Of a stretch of DNA of 53,653 nt, positions 43,549 to 53,653 are shown piece by piece. Position numbers and translations under genes: made by a program. The stretch's first letter is position 1. The number at the start of each line of letters is the position of its first letter. Source of the DNA: Ceraceosorus guamensis (taxonomy: Eukaryota; Basidiomycota; Exobasidiomycetes; Ceraceosorales; Ceraceosoraceae); the NCBI RefSeq assembly GCF_003144195.1, contig NW_020290093.1, positions 1 through 53,653 of the forward strand, given 5' to 3'. The notes under the pieces were generated by a model, which made no database searches, had not been told where the DNA came from, and saw only the letters and a list, made by a program, of their open reading frames with translations.

Positions 43549-45092
43549 CCTTTTGCAATTCTGACCAGTCTTGCCTGCGCTATGGGTGGAATGCATGCTC
43601 GGCACTTTTCTTTTTCCACGCGCCATGCACTTGTTAGGCCGATATCTTTGCTCCCTTTGTATGGAGGAACCCCACTCGTGCGTGAAGCGTCATTCTGACC
43701 GTAGCGCGGACGGAAGTGGCCGTGCCGCTGCCATCGTGGTCCTGCTAGTACACCCCTCACTTTCACGAAGAATTCAGCGTCGTGAGCGGCGGAAGCAAAA
43801 AAGCGAGCTATCTACAGTCTGATGAATTTGTGGCGGTACGGGTAGCCGAGGTCATGCATCGTCAGCCTGATCGTCGCCCCCCATCCAAGGGAAGGACACT
43901 GACTGCATCACACCCGACCCGATGGCGTCCTGCACGCTCCTCATCGCTTGCCGCACTATCTGTTCCCGAAGCATCGGCTGGAAAAGATGTGCGCGCATGT
44001 ATGCACCTATGCAAAGACGAATCGGCCACATTCACGCCGTTTGTTTTTTGGTCCCGACTCTGCGGGGGAAGCTTGGCCGCGTTAGCCGCTGTTGGTCGTG
44101 TGCGCAAGACGCTTGCTGTTCGTCATTGCCCACTCATCAAGGTCTGCGGCCGCGCGTGAATCGTACCTTCTCTCGTGATCCTCGAGATCATCCCGTCGCG
44201 ATGGGTTCACAAGAGCTTGTCGTACTGCACGACCCCACTCTGATGTGGCGCATTCTTCGGAATACTTCAAGCTCGAGCGGAATGTCCGTTCAAGTGAACG
44301 CGCCAAAAGGAGAAGACGGTGACCTGAAGCTTTGAAGATGAGCTGTGAGCATCACTCTACCATCGGAGCGGAGCACACGTATGCTTGCTACCGTGTTGCC
44401 CCACCCTACAAGGGACGATGATGACGTTACCGAGAAATGCTGACTACCGCAACTTCTCGAACAGAGAAATCCGTTTCGCGTTTCTGTGCATGCTTGACGT
44501 TGGCGGACTCCGACCATTGCGGGGCTCCAGCGAGCGGCCACGCAGAGCGGGCTATCTATCTACTACTGTAACAGACGTCGTTGCTGACGTCCGCGGGGTC
44601 CAAGAAGGGCCGACAGAAGATTAATCCGCATCCGCATCCGCATCCGTAACAGCGCGAACCAGCAAAAGGTCGGCAATCTCTGAAGTGGAGCTTGCCCATC
44701 GCGTACGTTTGCTGGGTCATACAGCACCAGCTGTCTCTGGGCAGTCGAATGGGAAAACGATCGTGGATCGAAGTTCGTGGACTCGTGACTGCATCTGCCG
44801 TCGAGCTGTCTGCTCGTCGTTGACGCCGTCAGCTGCGTCCACGAGGCCGTCGCGAGAGCATTTAGAGGTCTCACGATCGAGTGAGCTCAAATATTCTCCG
44901 CGCCGAATGCGGGCATGCAAGGCAGGTCTCACTATGATGGAAGGAGTCAAGCCCCTCACCACCGCGGGCCGCGAGACGCAACCGAATGCTCGCCGCGCGA
45001 CGGTGCAGCAGTCGCGTCGAGGCACCACACAGTGAGTCGTGAGTCACGATCGACTCGTCGAACTCGAACCCACACATGCAGTCGCTGCCTGC

Positions 45093-45117
45093 CTGCTGCT
45101 GCTGCTGCTGCTGCTGC
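45093..45117. repeat. CTG trinucleotide repeat, about 8 units
   Basis: Eight uninterrupted CTG units in non-coding DNA. It is a simple microsatellite without a gene around it; minus-strand frames read as poly-Gln but have no other coding features. Confidence 0.9.
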
Positions 45118-48100
45118 CCCAAGTCAAGCGGACGCTCTGCTCCTCGGAACAGACGGCTGCGATCTTGTACGTCAGCTTCAGGAGAATTGTCTAGCTATGT
45201 ATGGCGGTTGCTGGCCTCGCTTACGTGTCGGTGTGAGTGGTGGAGCCTGAATCCAATGCAGGCTGATCGTGACTCACCCTCCAAAGCCCTGCCGCGTGGC
45301 GGGTGCGCCAGCCAGCTCAGCTAGACGCATCATGCCGACGAACGGAATCGTGAATCGTGAGTAATATATCCGGACGCGTCGCGATCGCGTGCACCATCAG
45401 CATATGTGCTCAATAAGCCATGCAGCAGCGCTTCATCAAACCCAACCAAACAGTCACCATGCATGCAGTCAAGAGTCAAAAAGCCGTAAAGCGAGTCTTA
45501 GGCTCTGCGCCAAGTCTGTTGCATCCCGCGCCCAGCGTGTCAACAACGCTTTGTGATTCAAGATTGAGTTGGCTACAAGATTCACGTGATTGTACAAATA
45601 TACAAATGAATTCGATGAAGGCTGTCGCTATCCTGCGCTCAAAGAGCCTAAATATGCATGATGGATGGATGAGCGCTGCTGATGTCGTCAATCTTGAGAG
45701 CTCGTTTGTTCCGGCCGCGAGTTGTTCAGCTCAAGGCACTTTAACAGTCCGGACATGCAAATTGTAGTGAGATGCAGTCGCCACGGATGAGAGAGCGGTT
45801 GTACCGTCTGCGAGATCTCCTCTTTAGCTGCAGCTAGAAGCTTTGCGGTATAGGGTGGAGGCACTATAAGGCTGTCGATGAGTCTCTTGCCTGGCATCCT
45901 GCTTTGTCCGCACCCAATTCAGATTTTTGTTGAGCTGTGGCTGCGCGCCCAACTCAAGTTTGGCAACGGTCTTTGCAGGTAATGCGTTCTTTGTCTTTCC
46001 ATATGACCGCGCTACTACTCGAGAACCAGGCAGGGATCGCGCCTCATCAACGTCTCGCACTCGACGGACATGAACGAGCGAGGCGACCGAAGGATGCGTG
46101 GTTATTGTGAATGCTTGCGGGTTTCAAACCGACGCGCGAAAGCCCCTGTCAGCTGTGCTGGGGCACCGCCTCGGCATAGCCACAAAGTCTGATCAAGTAG
46201 CCGTGGCCGAATCGAGAAGACACAGTCCGAGTGTAGAAGTGCGGAACTGAGCGCCCTCACAACAGACTCGGAAATGAGCTCGGAGATGGGGTGCGTCCTC
46301 ATTCACGATTCGAGCTTCGCAGGCCGTGACAAACATCTGCACGATGAATGGTCATAGGCTTGAGATCAGAAAGGACCTGCGAAGCGTGCTTGCAGACGCA
46401 TCATGGATGTTTTCAACGGTCGCGCGTCTGTTGTAGCACTCAACTGCGCGGTGTTTGGTGGAGAGGCACAGCGAGGACGAAGCCGTCAGCGGGGGAACAC
46501 AGCTGTTCGTGCTTCGTGATCTACTAGCTTGCAAGTGCCTACCCGCCTCCCTCGTTCACAGTCGATGCAGAAATCGGTCATGCATGACGGCATGAACTCG
46601 TGACTATAATGCAGCACATGAGCAGCTCGGCGCTTCTACATCGAGCGCCACACAAACGCAGCTCCGGTTTCCGAATGCTGCAATTCAGGCGGAGATTTGG
46701 TCTTCTAGACTCGCTTTGACCCTTCGATTATAGATCTTTCCCGCCCTCAGAGCCTATGAGTAGTGCTCTCCGACGTCGACGTCAACATGCCGCTTCCCAG
46801 CATTGGACTACGGGGCGCTGATGGCTAGCATTCGTGATGCCAGTCTTCCCTTCCCCCAAGCGATTGTGATCATATCGTGAATGCTGTTGTGGATGATGCG
46901 GAAGCAAGTCACGGGTCCCGCGCGCATCGAGAGGCGCCTTTCACGCTCCATCATGAGGGCCCCTGCACGCGCGTGCCTCCTCATCGCGATTTTACCAGCA
47001 GCTTAATTGCAAGCGCCCGCGCTACATGAATCCGTGCACCCTCGTGAAACCGAGCAATCACAATGTCGCGGACTGAGCTTATGCAGAGAGAGGAGAGCAG
47101 GGGCTACTCGAACCTCGTATCAGCCTAGATTCTTTATCGTAGGCTCATCGTGCGGACTTTGGATGTGCATGACCTTTCTGTTTGTATAGCTCCCGCGGTT
47201 GAAGCGCAGCGCTCGATCGAATCAAGAATCGAGGGGCGCAAGCCGCTGCCCCTCCTTGCTATCCAGCCGGATCGAAACTCGAGCATTTACCGGGCTTCGG
47301 ATTTCTGTCCGTGATGGGTGTAGCGCATCCTGCCAACATCATGGATTTGGTTAATTAGCAACAATCTCAACGTAAGACGCCTTTTCATTCATCACTATTC
47401 AACTCACGATTACCGGTATTCAGGTCACGATTACTCACGCCGTTGGGGCAGACAAAGACGGATGTCTCGGGATCCCTTTTGCAGCTTGGTGACCTCATGC
47501 AGAGCGAATGCGAGACCCTCTTTTCACGATCAAGCGCGTCGCGGGAGAGGCGGGATGAGCGGTGCGTGATTCTGCATGGCCCCGACAGCACCACTTGACA
47601 TCAGAAGCAGATGGGGTGCTTGCCGCTCAGCAGAGAAAGGGTGCTGCCACGCAGCTGCTGCTGCTCGCAGGCCGGGCAGCATAGGACGCGCCCTTCATCG
47701 CTGCTGCTGTAACAGTGTGGCAGACCCATGCAGCTGTGACTTAATTGCTACAACTGCTGCTCCCTGATGTCGGTTGCCCCGCCCCTCGGTCGAGGCACGC
47801 CGCAACAACCCGTGCCCGGGCTGGCTTTGAAGCCGGCGTCAAAGCAGCAGCATGCATGCAGCGTACGTACGTGCAGCCATCAGTCGGGCTGCGCAATACA
47901 AGGACCACAAGGAAGGTTGCTCTTCAGGCTGGGGCTACACGACCGCCATGCGACGCCACCTTGACCTTCCCCGGCACTAGAGCAGCCGGCAAAGTGGCCT
48001 TGCTGCTGCAGCATCGTCGCGCTGAATTCTCTTAGCCTACCGTTACTGTCTGCTCACCTGACCGCTCTTTGTCGCGTACGACTCTACTTTCGGCTCACCT

Positions 48101-48741
48101 CTCCGGCCGCCGATCTGGCTGTTTTGGAAAGACGGAGACAAACGCTGAATCACAAGGTTTTGGGTGCCGCGTTGACTCGCATGAGGAAGAGGGAGAGTCA
48201 CCCACCAAAGGCAGGTCCGCTCGCCTGCCCCTACGGAATTGCGCAGCTGACCACGGTACAGTCACAGTACAAACCACGCAGCTGATCGACCGCTCAATCT
48301 AAGATCTCACTTACGACTCGTCAAGTAAGCTCACGTACCCGATTCTATCTCTCACATCCATCTCATCCTCCTCACAATCCACGAAATAGCTTCGCGTCCG
48401 TCGAATTAAGCAACAACGTCGAAAGTCAGGCTCTCCGTCACAACAAGCTTAGACGATCTGCCGCCACAATCGACCTCAGCACGGACGCGTTGCCTTGTGA
48501 CGGCGCCCCGAGCGCCCCTATAGCTGCTTTTCACGCGTAGGCCGTTCACCGCGAATCGCTGCGCACGCGTGCAAATCCCTGAAACAGTGCCTTGTGACCG
48601 CTTCGCATTACGCTGAACAACATTCACAGCATCCGCGACTGTCCACTGTATCGCAGAGGTGTTGGTCGGTAGGGCAGCAGTCACGGCATTAGCTGCGCCC
48701 CAAGCACAAGTTGAGCTGCTGCAACCCATCAGCGTCAGCTC

Positions 48742-49005
48742 TCACTTGCTCCCCCGATCCCTTCCAGCTCGTGGGTTGGGATCCTGCCTCGTTTGGCACT
48801 AACCCTTTGAGAGCCCCTCGCATCTCACACGTACCCCCCATCCTCAAGAAGACCACCTCCACTCGGCCATTCGGAACGATCTCGGTGCCCATAAACAAGT
48901 GGAGCGTTTTGCACCCCGGGTACCAATCAAAGCTACGCGCAGTGCACCGCGCATCGCGGCTTGGACTGCATTTCCAGCGACCAGCGAAGGCCTTGACGCC
49001 CCCAT
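48742..49005 (-). other. Unresolved possible coding segment, Cys-containing, minus strand
   Basis: This stretch is open for about 88 codons on the minus strand and has a balanced, coding-like composition with four cysteines (KCS, RC, GC and TC contexts) and strand-like pieces such as GTEIVPNGRVEVVFLRMGG. Further open pieces lie upstream (a frame with a Met at 49573 just after a TATATA-like box, read as MKSARVVTATSNAHQPAG and onward) and downstream (a frame ending at 48406 with VVTESLTFDVVA). I could not find splice junctions that join these pieces in phase, no signal peptide was identified, and the family is unknown. It may be a small lineage-specific gene, a decayed gene or chance. Confidence 0.2.
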
Positions 49006-49593
49006 ACACGGCACTTCAGCAAAGTCATCAGGGCAGTGGGGCCACGAGTCTCGATCGTGGCGGAGCGTGACACGAATCGAAACGTGCGTCGTGCGACGTC
49101 GATACCTCGCCAAAAGAAGGCCGAGACAGTACCACTTCAGTAGTGATACCGGCTAGACGCTCACATCTGGCGTCAGCATAGTCGTAATTTGACCCCACAT
49201 CTGGCCTCATCACACTACATCGAGTCTCAGGCTCGCCGTTGCAGTAGGGCAATCAGTTCAGCGCAAGTCCTACAGTCACCACCGCTCAGCACCCGAGACC
49301 TGGCAAGATCTGGCTCTTGATAGGTGTCTCGGTGCTTTCGGGCGGTTGAAGTGCTCCAGAGCTTGGATCGACCTGCACAAATCGTGAATTGCCAAACGGA
49401 CCCAGCTCATCAGCACCTCACCTGATCCAGCAACGCGAGTCTGCTGCTGGATGCTGTGACGCTCGCATAGCCTTCTAGCCGAGGCGCCTCGCAAGTCTTC
49501 ATACAGCGCCGCACCCCTGCTGGCTGGTGTGCGTTGCTCGTCGCAGTCACAACTCGCGCACTCTTCATCTTTGCACCCCAATCCAGCAAGAGA

Positions 49594-49602
49594 TATATAA
49601 AG
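49594..49602 (+). promoter_or_regulatory. TATA-like element upstream of the MAP kinase gene
   Basis: TATATAAAG on the plus strand, about 245 bp before the kinase ATG. The distance allows a 5' leader of about 200 nt. It could equally serve a minus-strand transcript, since the core is nearly palindromic. Confidence 0.3.
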
Positions 49603-49840
49603 TAGCGGCCCGCCCGTTGCACACTGCACCAGGCGTGCCTGATACATGCGCAGCACTGTGATCGCATATTCGCTACACGCCTTCAACGCCGCGCGGGCTC
49701 TCGCAGATCGCCGCCTCAGCCTGTCGGACAACCCGTCTGGCGTGCCGTCAGCATAGAAGCACTTTTGACTGCAAGACGTCATCGAAGTGCTTGTATAAGA
49801 CTATCTCGTCGCCAGTCTCCCGCCATCAAGACGCTGCAAC

Positions 49841-52630
49841 ATGCCCTCCATTCAACCAACGAGGCGTTCGCCGCCACCTGTACTGGCGAGCAGCAGTGGT
49901 CTGACCTCATCGTCGCCAGTGCCTCTACCTCAACCACCTTCACAGCAACAGCACCAAGTAGGTGGCAGACAAGCAACACGGTCGCGCACAAGAACGAGGC
50001 AGATGGGATCAACGATCAGCACATCGATGAGCGGCCCGTCAGGGTCGCGCCAAAGGTACAGCAGCGAAGATCACCCCCTCAGTCCCCACAAACTCGCCAT
50101 GAAAGGTTACCACTCCTTTGTCTGCTTAGGTGTGCCTTTTCACGTACACAGGAGGTATACATTCCTCCGAGAGTTGGGCATCGGCGCTTATGGATGCGTA
50201 GCTCTCGCACGCGACAGCGTGCTCGACTGCGATGTTGCGTGAGTTGTTGCTGCATGATTTGCACCGGTGCAATGGCATGCTGACCCCTACGTCCGCTGGA
50301 TACGCCCTGCAATCTCTACAGGATAAAGAAGGTTACGCGGGTGTTCGAGCGAGACGTCTTGGCAAGGCGCGCGCTACGGGAAGTAGCAGTGCTTCGACAC
50401 ATTGGCATGTGCGGCAACGTCACGGCGCTTTTGGACTTTGACACCAGCTTCATCGAATTCAACGAGATTTATCTGGTCATGGAGGCTAGCGAAGCCGATT
50501 TGAGGTGAGTGTCTGTTCTCCATACACCCGTCGCGGACATTCGAGTCTGATGCTTTTGGCCAACATCAACGCAGCCAAATCATTCGGTCGGGCCAAACCT
50601 TGTCAGACTCGCACCTACAATACTTTCTTGCTCAACTTCTCCGCGGCGTGCGGTATATGCACGCAGCAAACGTTATCCATCGCGATTTGAAGCCCGGCAA
50701 TCTGTTAGTCAATGCCGACTGCCAATTGAAGATTTGCGACTTTGGCTTGGCACGAGCTCATGCCGAGCGGCCGGAACGAAGGTCGCGATCTCGTTCGTAC
50801 AGCACCAGCGTAGAACGTCAGCCTCGAGGCGACCGGGGCAAGCCAGGCACCCCACCCACTCAGGATGGTGCTGCTGTGCCAGCTTCTGAAGTTTCATCTT
50901 CATCCGATGACAGCCAGTCCAAATCTCTCTCGCCGATGAAGAGCCCACCGGATGCTGGGCTAGCGCAGGCTCCTGCGGTGGACACCACCAGGCGGTCAGG
51001 CAGAAGTCGGTCCACCAGGCTGTATTTTCCGGGAGGGCCATTGACAGAGTACGTTGCAACGCGGTGGTACCGCGCTCCAGAGGTCATGCTGTGCTTCCGG
51101 CGGGGTTATGGCGCCGAGATTGATGTATGGAGCATTGGCTGCATCTTAGCGGAGCTCATTGCGGGCAAGCCGCTGTTTGCGGGCAAAGACTACGTCGACC
51201 AAATTGCCCGCATCAACAATGTCTTGGGCACGCCAACAGAGGCGACGATCGCCAAAATTGGAAGTCAGCGTGCGAAAACCTACGTGCAGTCGCTGCCGAA
51301 GATGCCAAAGGTCCCTTTCAGCAGCCTTTTGCCCAAGGCAACGCCTTTGGCTCTGGATCTACTTGACCGGATGCTAACCTGGGATCCGGACGAGAGGATT
51401 TCAGCAGACGAAGCGCTCAGACACCCATGGCTGGCAGCTTACCATCAATCCAATGCAGCATGGACACCTCCAGAGCCTTATTCGCGCTTCGATGAAGTCG
51501 AAGCTATCTCCACGATCACGGAATTCAGACTCGGGCTTGAACGCGAAGCTGAGGAGATGCGCGCGGAATTGCTCGCTCTTGAAGCCGAGGAGCAACGTGA
51601 AGAACAGGAGAGGCTTCTCGCCGAGGCAGATGGGGCAACGAGCACAAATCACGGCGATGACGGGCCACAGCCGGGCTCTCAATACCAGACGCAAAGCGGT
51701 GCTTCCCGAGCTGAGGACTCGGACTTGACCGGCTCTGCCCAATCCGCTTCTCTTAGAGCGTCGACCGAAGCTCCTTCGCCATTGCACACTCCGTCGTCAG
51801 TGGACAGCTTGGACGCTTACGAGACCGATCCTACATCCGCTAGCGCTCCTCAGAGCATCAATGGCTCCACGTATGCACCAAGCGCAGGTACGCCTCATTT
51901 AGGCTTCAAGAAGACCAGCAATCATGTGAGCAGCCACAGCAACGAGAGTGGACGCGGCGACTTTGTGGGTGAAGTACGATTACGCATGCAGGAGCTCGAC
52001 GAGAGCTTGGCATCCCACGCCTTGCTCAAGAAGCCTGCACTTGGTGGTGCAGAGCTCAATCACGAAACCTACCGTCGAAGAGCCATCTCCAACGCAGCTT
52101 GCATTCCACGATTTGCACTCAGAAGAGTTGCGAGCAGCAGAGACGACAACGACGCAAGCCAGGATGGCCAGGTTCTGAACGTGCAGTATCTCGTTCCTTC
52201 GGGCGCCCTATCACGGGTGCCGCCGCCTTCTTTCATCAAGCATACGACGGACATCATCTCGCGATCCAAGTGGCAGCGAGAGTGTGTAACACCACCGCTC
52301 GGCAGCAGCAACGAGCTCGTGAGGAGCGTTGATGAGCAATGGCAGGAGCACAGGCTTCGCTGGGCCGCTGCAGAGGCAAGCATGCTGAGTCAGCGTCCGA
52401 AAGGCAAGACTCTAGTGCGCCCAAACAGCAGCGATGGAAGTAGCGAAGGTGGACATGCACCCTTTCCCAGCAGCGCTAGCCCTCGCGCCTCGGTCTTGGA
52501 CGCTAGCATGATGCTCGAAAGGTCGCGCTCTGACAGCGATAGCCAGAGTCGCGAAGGCAGCGATTCGACCATTGGTCAGCGGGGTGGTCGATCGCCAAGC
52601 ACCCTGCAAGCTTCTCCTATTCCAGCATAA
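49841..52630 (+). CDS. Slt2/Mpk1-type MAP kinase with activation-loop insertion and long C-terminal tail
   Basis: Three exons (49841-50238, 50322-50504, 50575-52630) give 878 residues. It belongs to the cell-wall-integrity MAPK branch: the N-lobe lead-in ([23 protein letters not shown]) aligns with that of Slt2, followed by [77 protein letters not shown], then [44 protein letters not shown] and [25 protein letters not shown] begins at residue 249, but TEY is at 351-353: 95 residues lie between DFGLAR and LTEY where Slt2 has about a dozen. The insert is Arg/Ser/Pro-rich and contains no good splice donor. An N-terminal extension of about 100 residues and a Ser-rich tail after about 510 (with an acidic coiled-coil-like stretch, [20 protein letters not shown]) make it almost twice the length of Slt2. 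Catalytic Lys, Asp and DFG are intact. Confidence 0.9.
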
Positions 52631-53245
52631 TTGGTCGAGCGACGCGTGTCTGCCTGCCATCAGCTCCTTCATGTCCCATCCCACAACCACACATCACGCA
52701 TGTACTACCCCGACTCGTAGCCGAACTGTATCTAGTCACCGTAATCGGCCCTCAATCTTTAGGCCTTTTCAAAAGCATCAAGAGATCCCAGCTCCTTGAC
52801 TGTTGGGAGCGACGACGTCGAGCTGCACGCAAGCTGACCAGTGACACTCTGCGACCTCATCTGCTGCCTTCGTTCCGGCGCACTTGTGATGACCCATGAC
52901 CCATACAGACGCTGGCTCGGCATGCAGAGAAGCGGGAGGTCAGGCTGCTGATTAGGCGACACGCACAAGCCCTGCATGTGACCTCCACATTCCGCCGCGA
53001 GAGCTGGCTCGAAACGCGCGATGGCGGCGCAGGACGTTGGGCCTGATGCTGCGTCAGCAACTTCCCCGGCGGTCCCAATGGGCTTACCATCCATTTCCCC
53101 ACGCCCACCCTCCGCCGCGGCAACTCAGCCAAGCTTCAACACAGATCTTTGCTGAGCTATATAGTAGTCTCGCAAGCTGCCTCGTCACCCTGGGAGTCCG
53201 TATCACAATTCGCGGCCACCCACGAAGCACACTCAACGGGCGAAG
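52631..53245. promoter_or_regulatory. Spacer between the MAP kinase gene and the Alr4036-type gene
   Basis: About 615 bp with no supported gene; short frames on both strands lack features. It must hold the kinase 3' end and the promoter of the next gene. A TATATAG-like element lies at about 53158-53164, some 85 bp before the next start. Confidence 0.4.
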
Positions 53246-53653
53246 ATGGCTTCGGCAGCAGCAGCACCTGTTGCGGATCCAAGATGGAAGACGCTGATCG
53301 CAAAGAGCATAGCTGAGAACATCAAGAACGATGGCTCTGTGTGTGAGTATCGAAGCTTGATGTGATTTTGCGCTTGCGAGACGGCTCGCTGAACCTCCCA
53401 TTCTTCTGGGGGGGCGGGGGGGGGGGGGGGAGCAGTGTACTACGCACTTTCGAGCGTGATCCCAGGTTCCCCACCTACTCCTCAAGTCCGATACGTCGTT
53501 CACCGTGGCTTTGTGAACGAGAAGAGAGCAGATACGCCAGAGGGTGTAGAGCCGGCGCTGGATGGGTTTGCCTGTGGAACGGCGCTTTTAACCACGACGG
53601 ACGTTAGGGCTCCCAAAGCGCAACAGATTCGGGACAGCATAGAAAGGACGGGA
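53246..53653 (+). CDS. Alr4036-type pyridoxamine-phosphate-oxidase-like FMN-binding protein, 5' part
   Basis: The first two exons are seen (53246-53342 and 53436 to beyond the right edge), giving about 105 residues. Features match the fungal Alr4036 family of the PNPOx split-barrel fold: DPRWKTLIAKSIAENIKND at the N-terminus, LYYALSSVIPGSPPTPQVRYVVHRGF as the first strands, and ALLTTTDVRAPKAQQIRDSIE. Such proteins bind FMN and may oxidise pyridoxamine phosphate or an unknown substrate. The start is the first ATG (MASAAAAPVAD). The 93-nt first intron ends with a run of about 22 G bases abutting the acceptor, where a pyrimidine tract is normally expected. The protein is truncated only by the window edge. 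Confidence 0.85.
53408..53430. repeat. Poly-G tract next to a 3' splice site
   Basis: Twenty-three bases of G interrupted by one C, ending immediately before AGCAG, the acceptor of the first intron of the Alr4036-type gene. The transcript therefore carries a G-run instead of a pyrimidine tract. Confidence 0.9.

Larger units (their letters stand above)
43549..49840. other. Gene-poor 6.3-kb spacer before the MAP kinase gene
   Basis: Six kilobases without a gene I can support. Many frames under 170 codons are present but none shows a domain. Contents seen: an ATCCGC hexamer repeated about four times at 44623-44648, (CTG)8 at 45093-45117, numerous TCACGA and TCACGTGA-type words (45031-45062, 45346-45364, 45582-45589, 46300-46315, 47399-47442), and TATATAAAG at 49594, about 245 bp before the kinase start. 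The minus strand from 49570 to 48400 has open segments with a coding look but no consistent splice model (separate entry). No transposon ends, tRNA or rRNA were recognised by eye. Confidence 0.5.

Noticed and set aside
43922-44335. 137-codon plus-strand frame in the gene-poor spacer
   Set aside because: Cys- and Arg-rich but without a signal peptide or any recognisable pattern; likely chance.
45055-45075. GGGTTCGAGTTC on the minus strand resembling a tRNA B box
   Set aside because: The T-stem does not pair and no A box lies at the right distance.
48711-49070. 119-codon plus-strand frame opposite the unresolved minus segment
   Set aside because: Shadow of the open minus frame; less convincing composition and no features.
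43549-49840. Transposon or virus-like element in the gene-poor spacer
   Set aside because: No terminal repeats, reverse transcriptase, integrase, transposase or capsid-like frames were recognised on either strand.
50106-50151. Possible 46-nt intron in the first MAP kinase exon (GTTACC...CACAG)
   Set aside because: Removing it breaks frame with YTFLRELG, while the retained residues align with the Slt2 lead-in.

Overview
This window is nuclear DNA of a fungus, most likely a basidiomycete of the Ustilaginomycotina (smut and Exobasidium relatives). The genes have many short introns (mostly 50-110 nt, donors mostly GTGAG), very small exons, and a fungal gene set: a Ste20-type PAK with a CRIB domain, an Slt2/Mpk1-type MAP kinase, Gcn1, Snf5 with a GATA-like finger, Bli-3, and a GH5 exo-beta-1,3-glucanase. 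The spacers carry many TCACGA/TCACGTGA-like motifs. The sub-phylum placement is an inference from style, not from a search.

Layout, left to right. A flavin-dependent luciferase-like monooxygenase (minus) is divergent from a phosphoglucomutase/phosphopentomutase (plus). A CCACAT hexamer array follows the mutase. An FAHD1-type acylpyruvase (minus) is divergent from a Bli-3-like flavin-binding protein (plus). A 2,664-residue Gcn1 (minus) occupies 8.9-17.3 kb. A J-domain protein (plus) converges on the PAK kinase (minus). The checkpoint clamp subunit Rad9 (minus) lies upstream of the PAK gene. After a 3.6-kb spacer comes Snf5 (plus), then an aldo-keto reductase (plus) convergent with proteasome subunit alpha5 (minus), which is divergent from a secreted exo-1,3-glucanase (plus). 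A 6.3-kb gene-poor stretch follows, then the Slt2-like MAP kinase (plus). The first part of an Alr4036-type flavin-binding protein (plus) runs off the right edge.

There is no operon logic. These are individually transcribed housekeeping and signalling genes, so shared roles are only thematic: cell-wall integrity and polarity (PAK, MAPK, glucanase), stress and translation control (Gcn1, J-protein, proteasome), chromatin and DNA damage (Snf5, Rad9), and flavin/redox metabolism (monooxygenase, Bli-3, Alr4036-type protein, aldo-keto reductase). I resolved 14 protein-coding genes to exon level by matching splice sites, reading frame and family motifs; two terminal exons and one C-terminus remain uncertain.

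The most unusual item is the MAP kinase, which has about 80 extra residues inside its activation loop between DFG and TEY, plus long N- and C-terminal extensions. Other notable items are long G-runs on the sense strand of two introns, a 27-nt exon encoding only the mutase phosphate loop, and the recurring TCACGTGA-type spacer motif. I saw no tRNA, rRNA, CRISPR array or recognisable transposon by eye.
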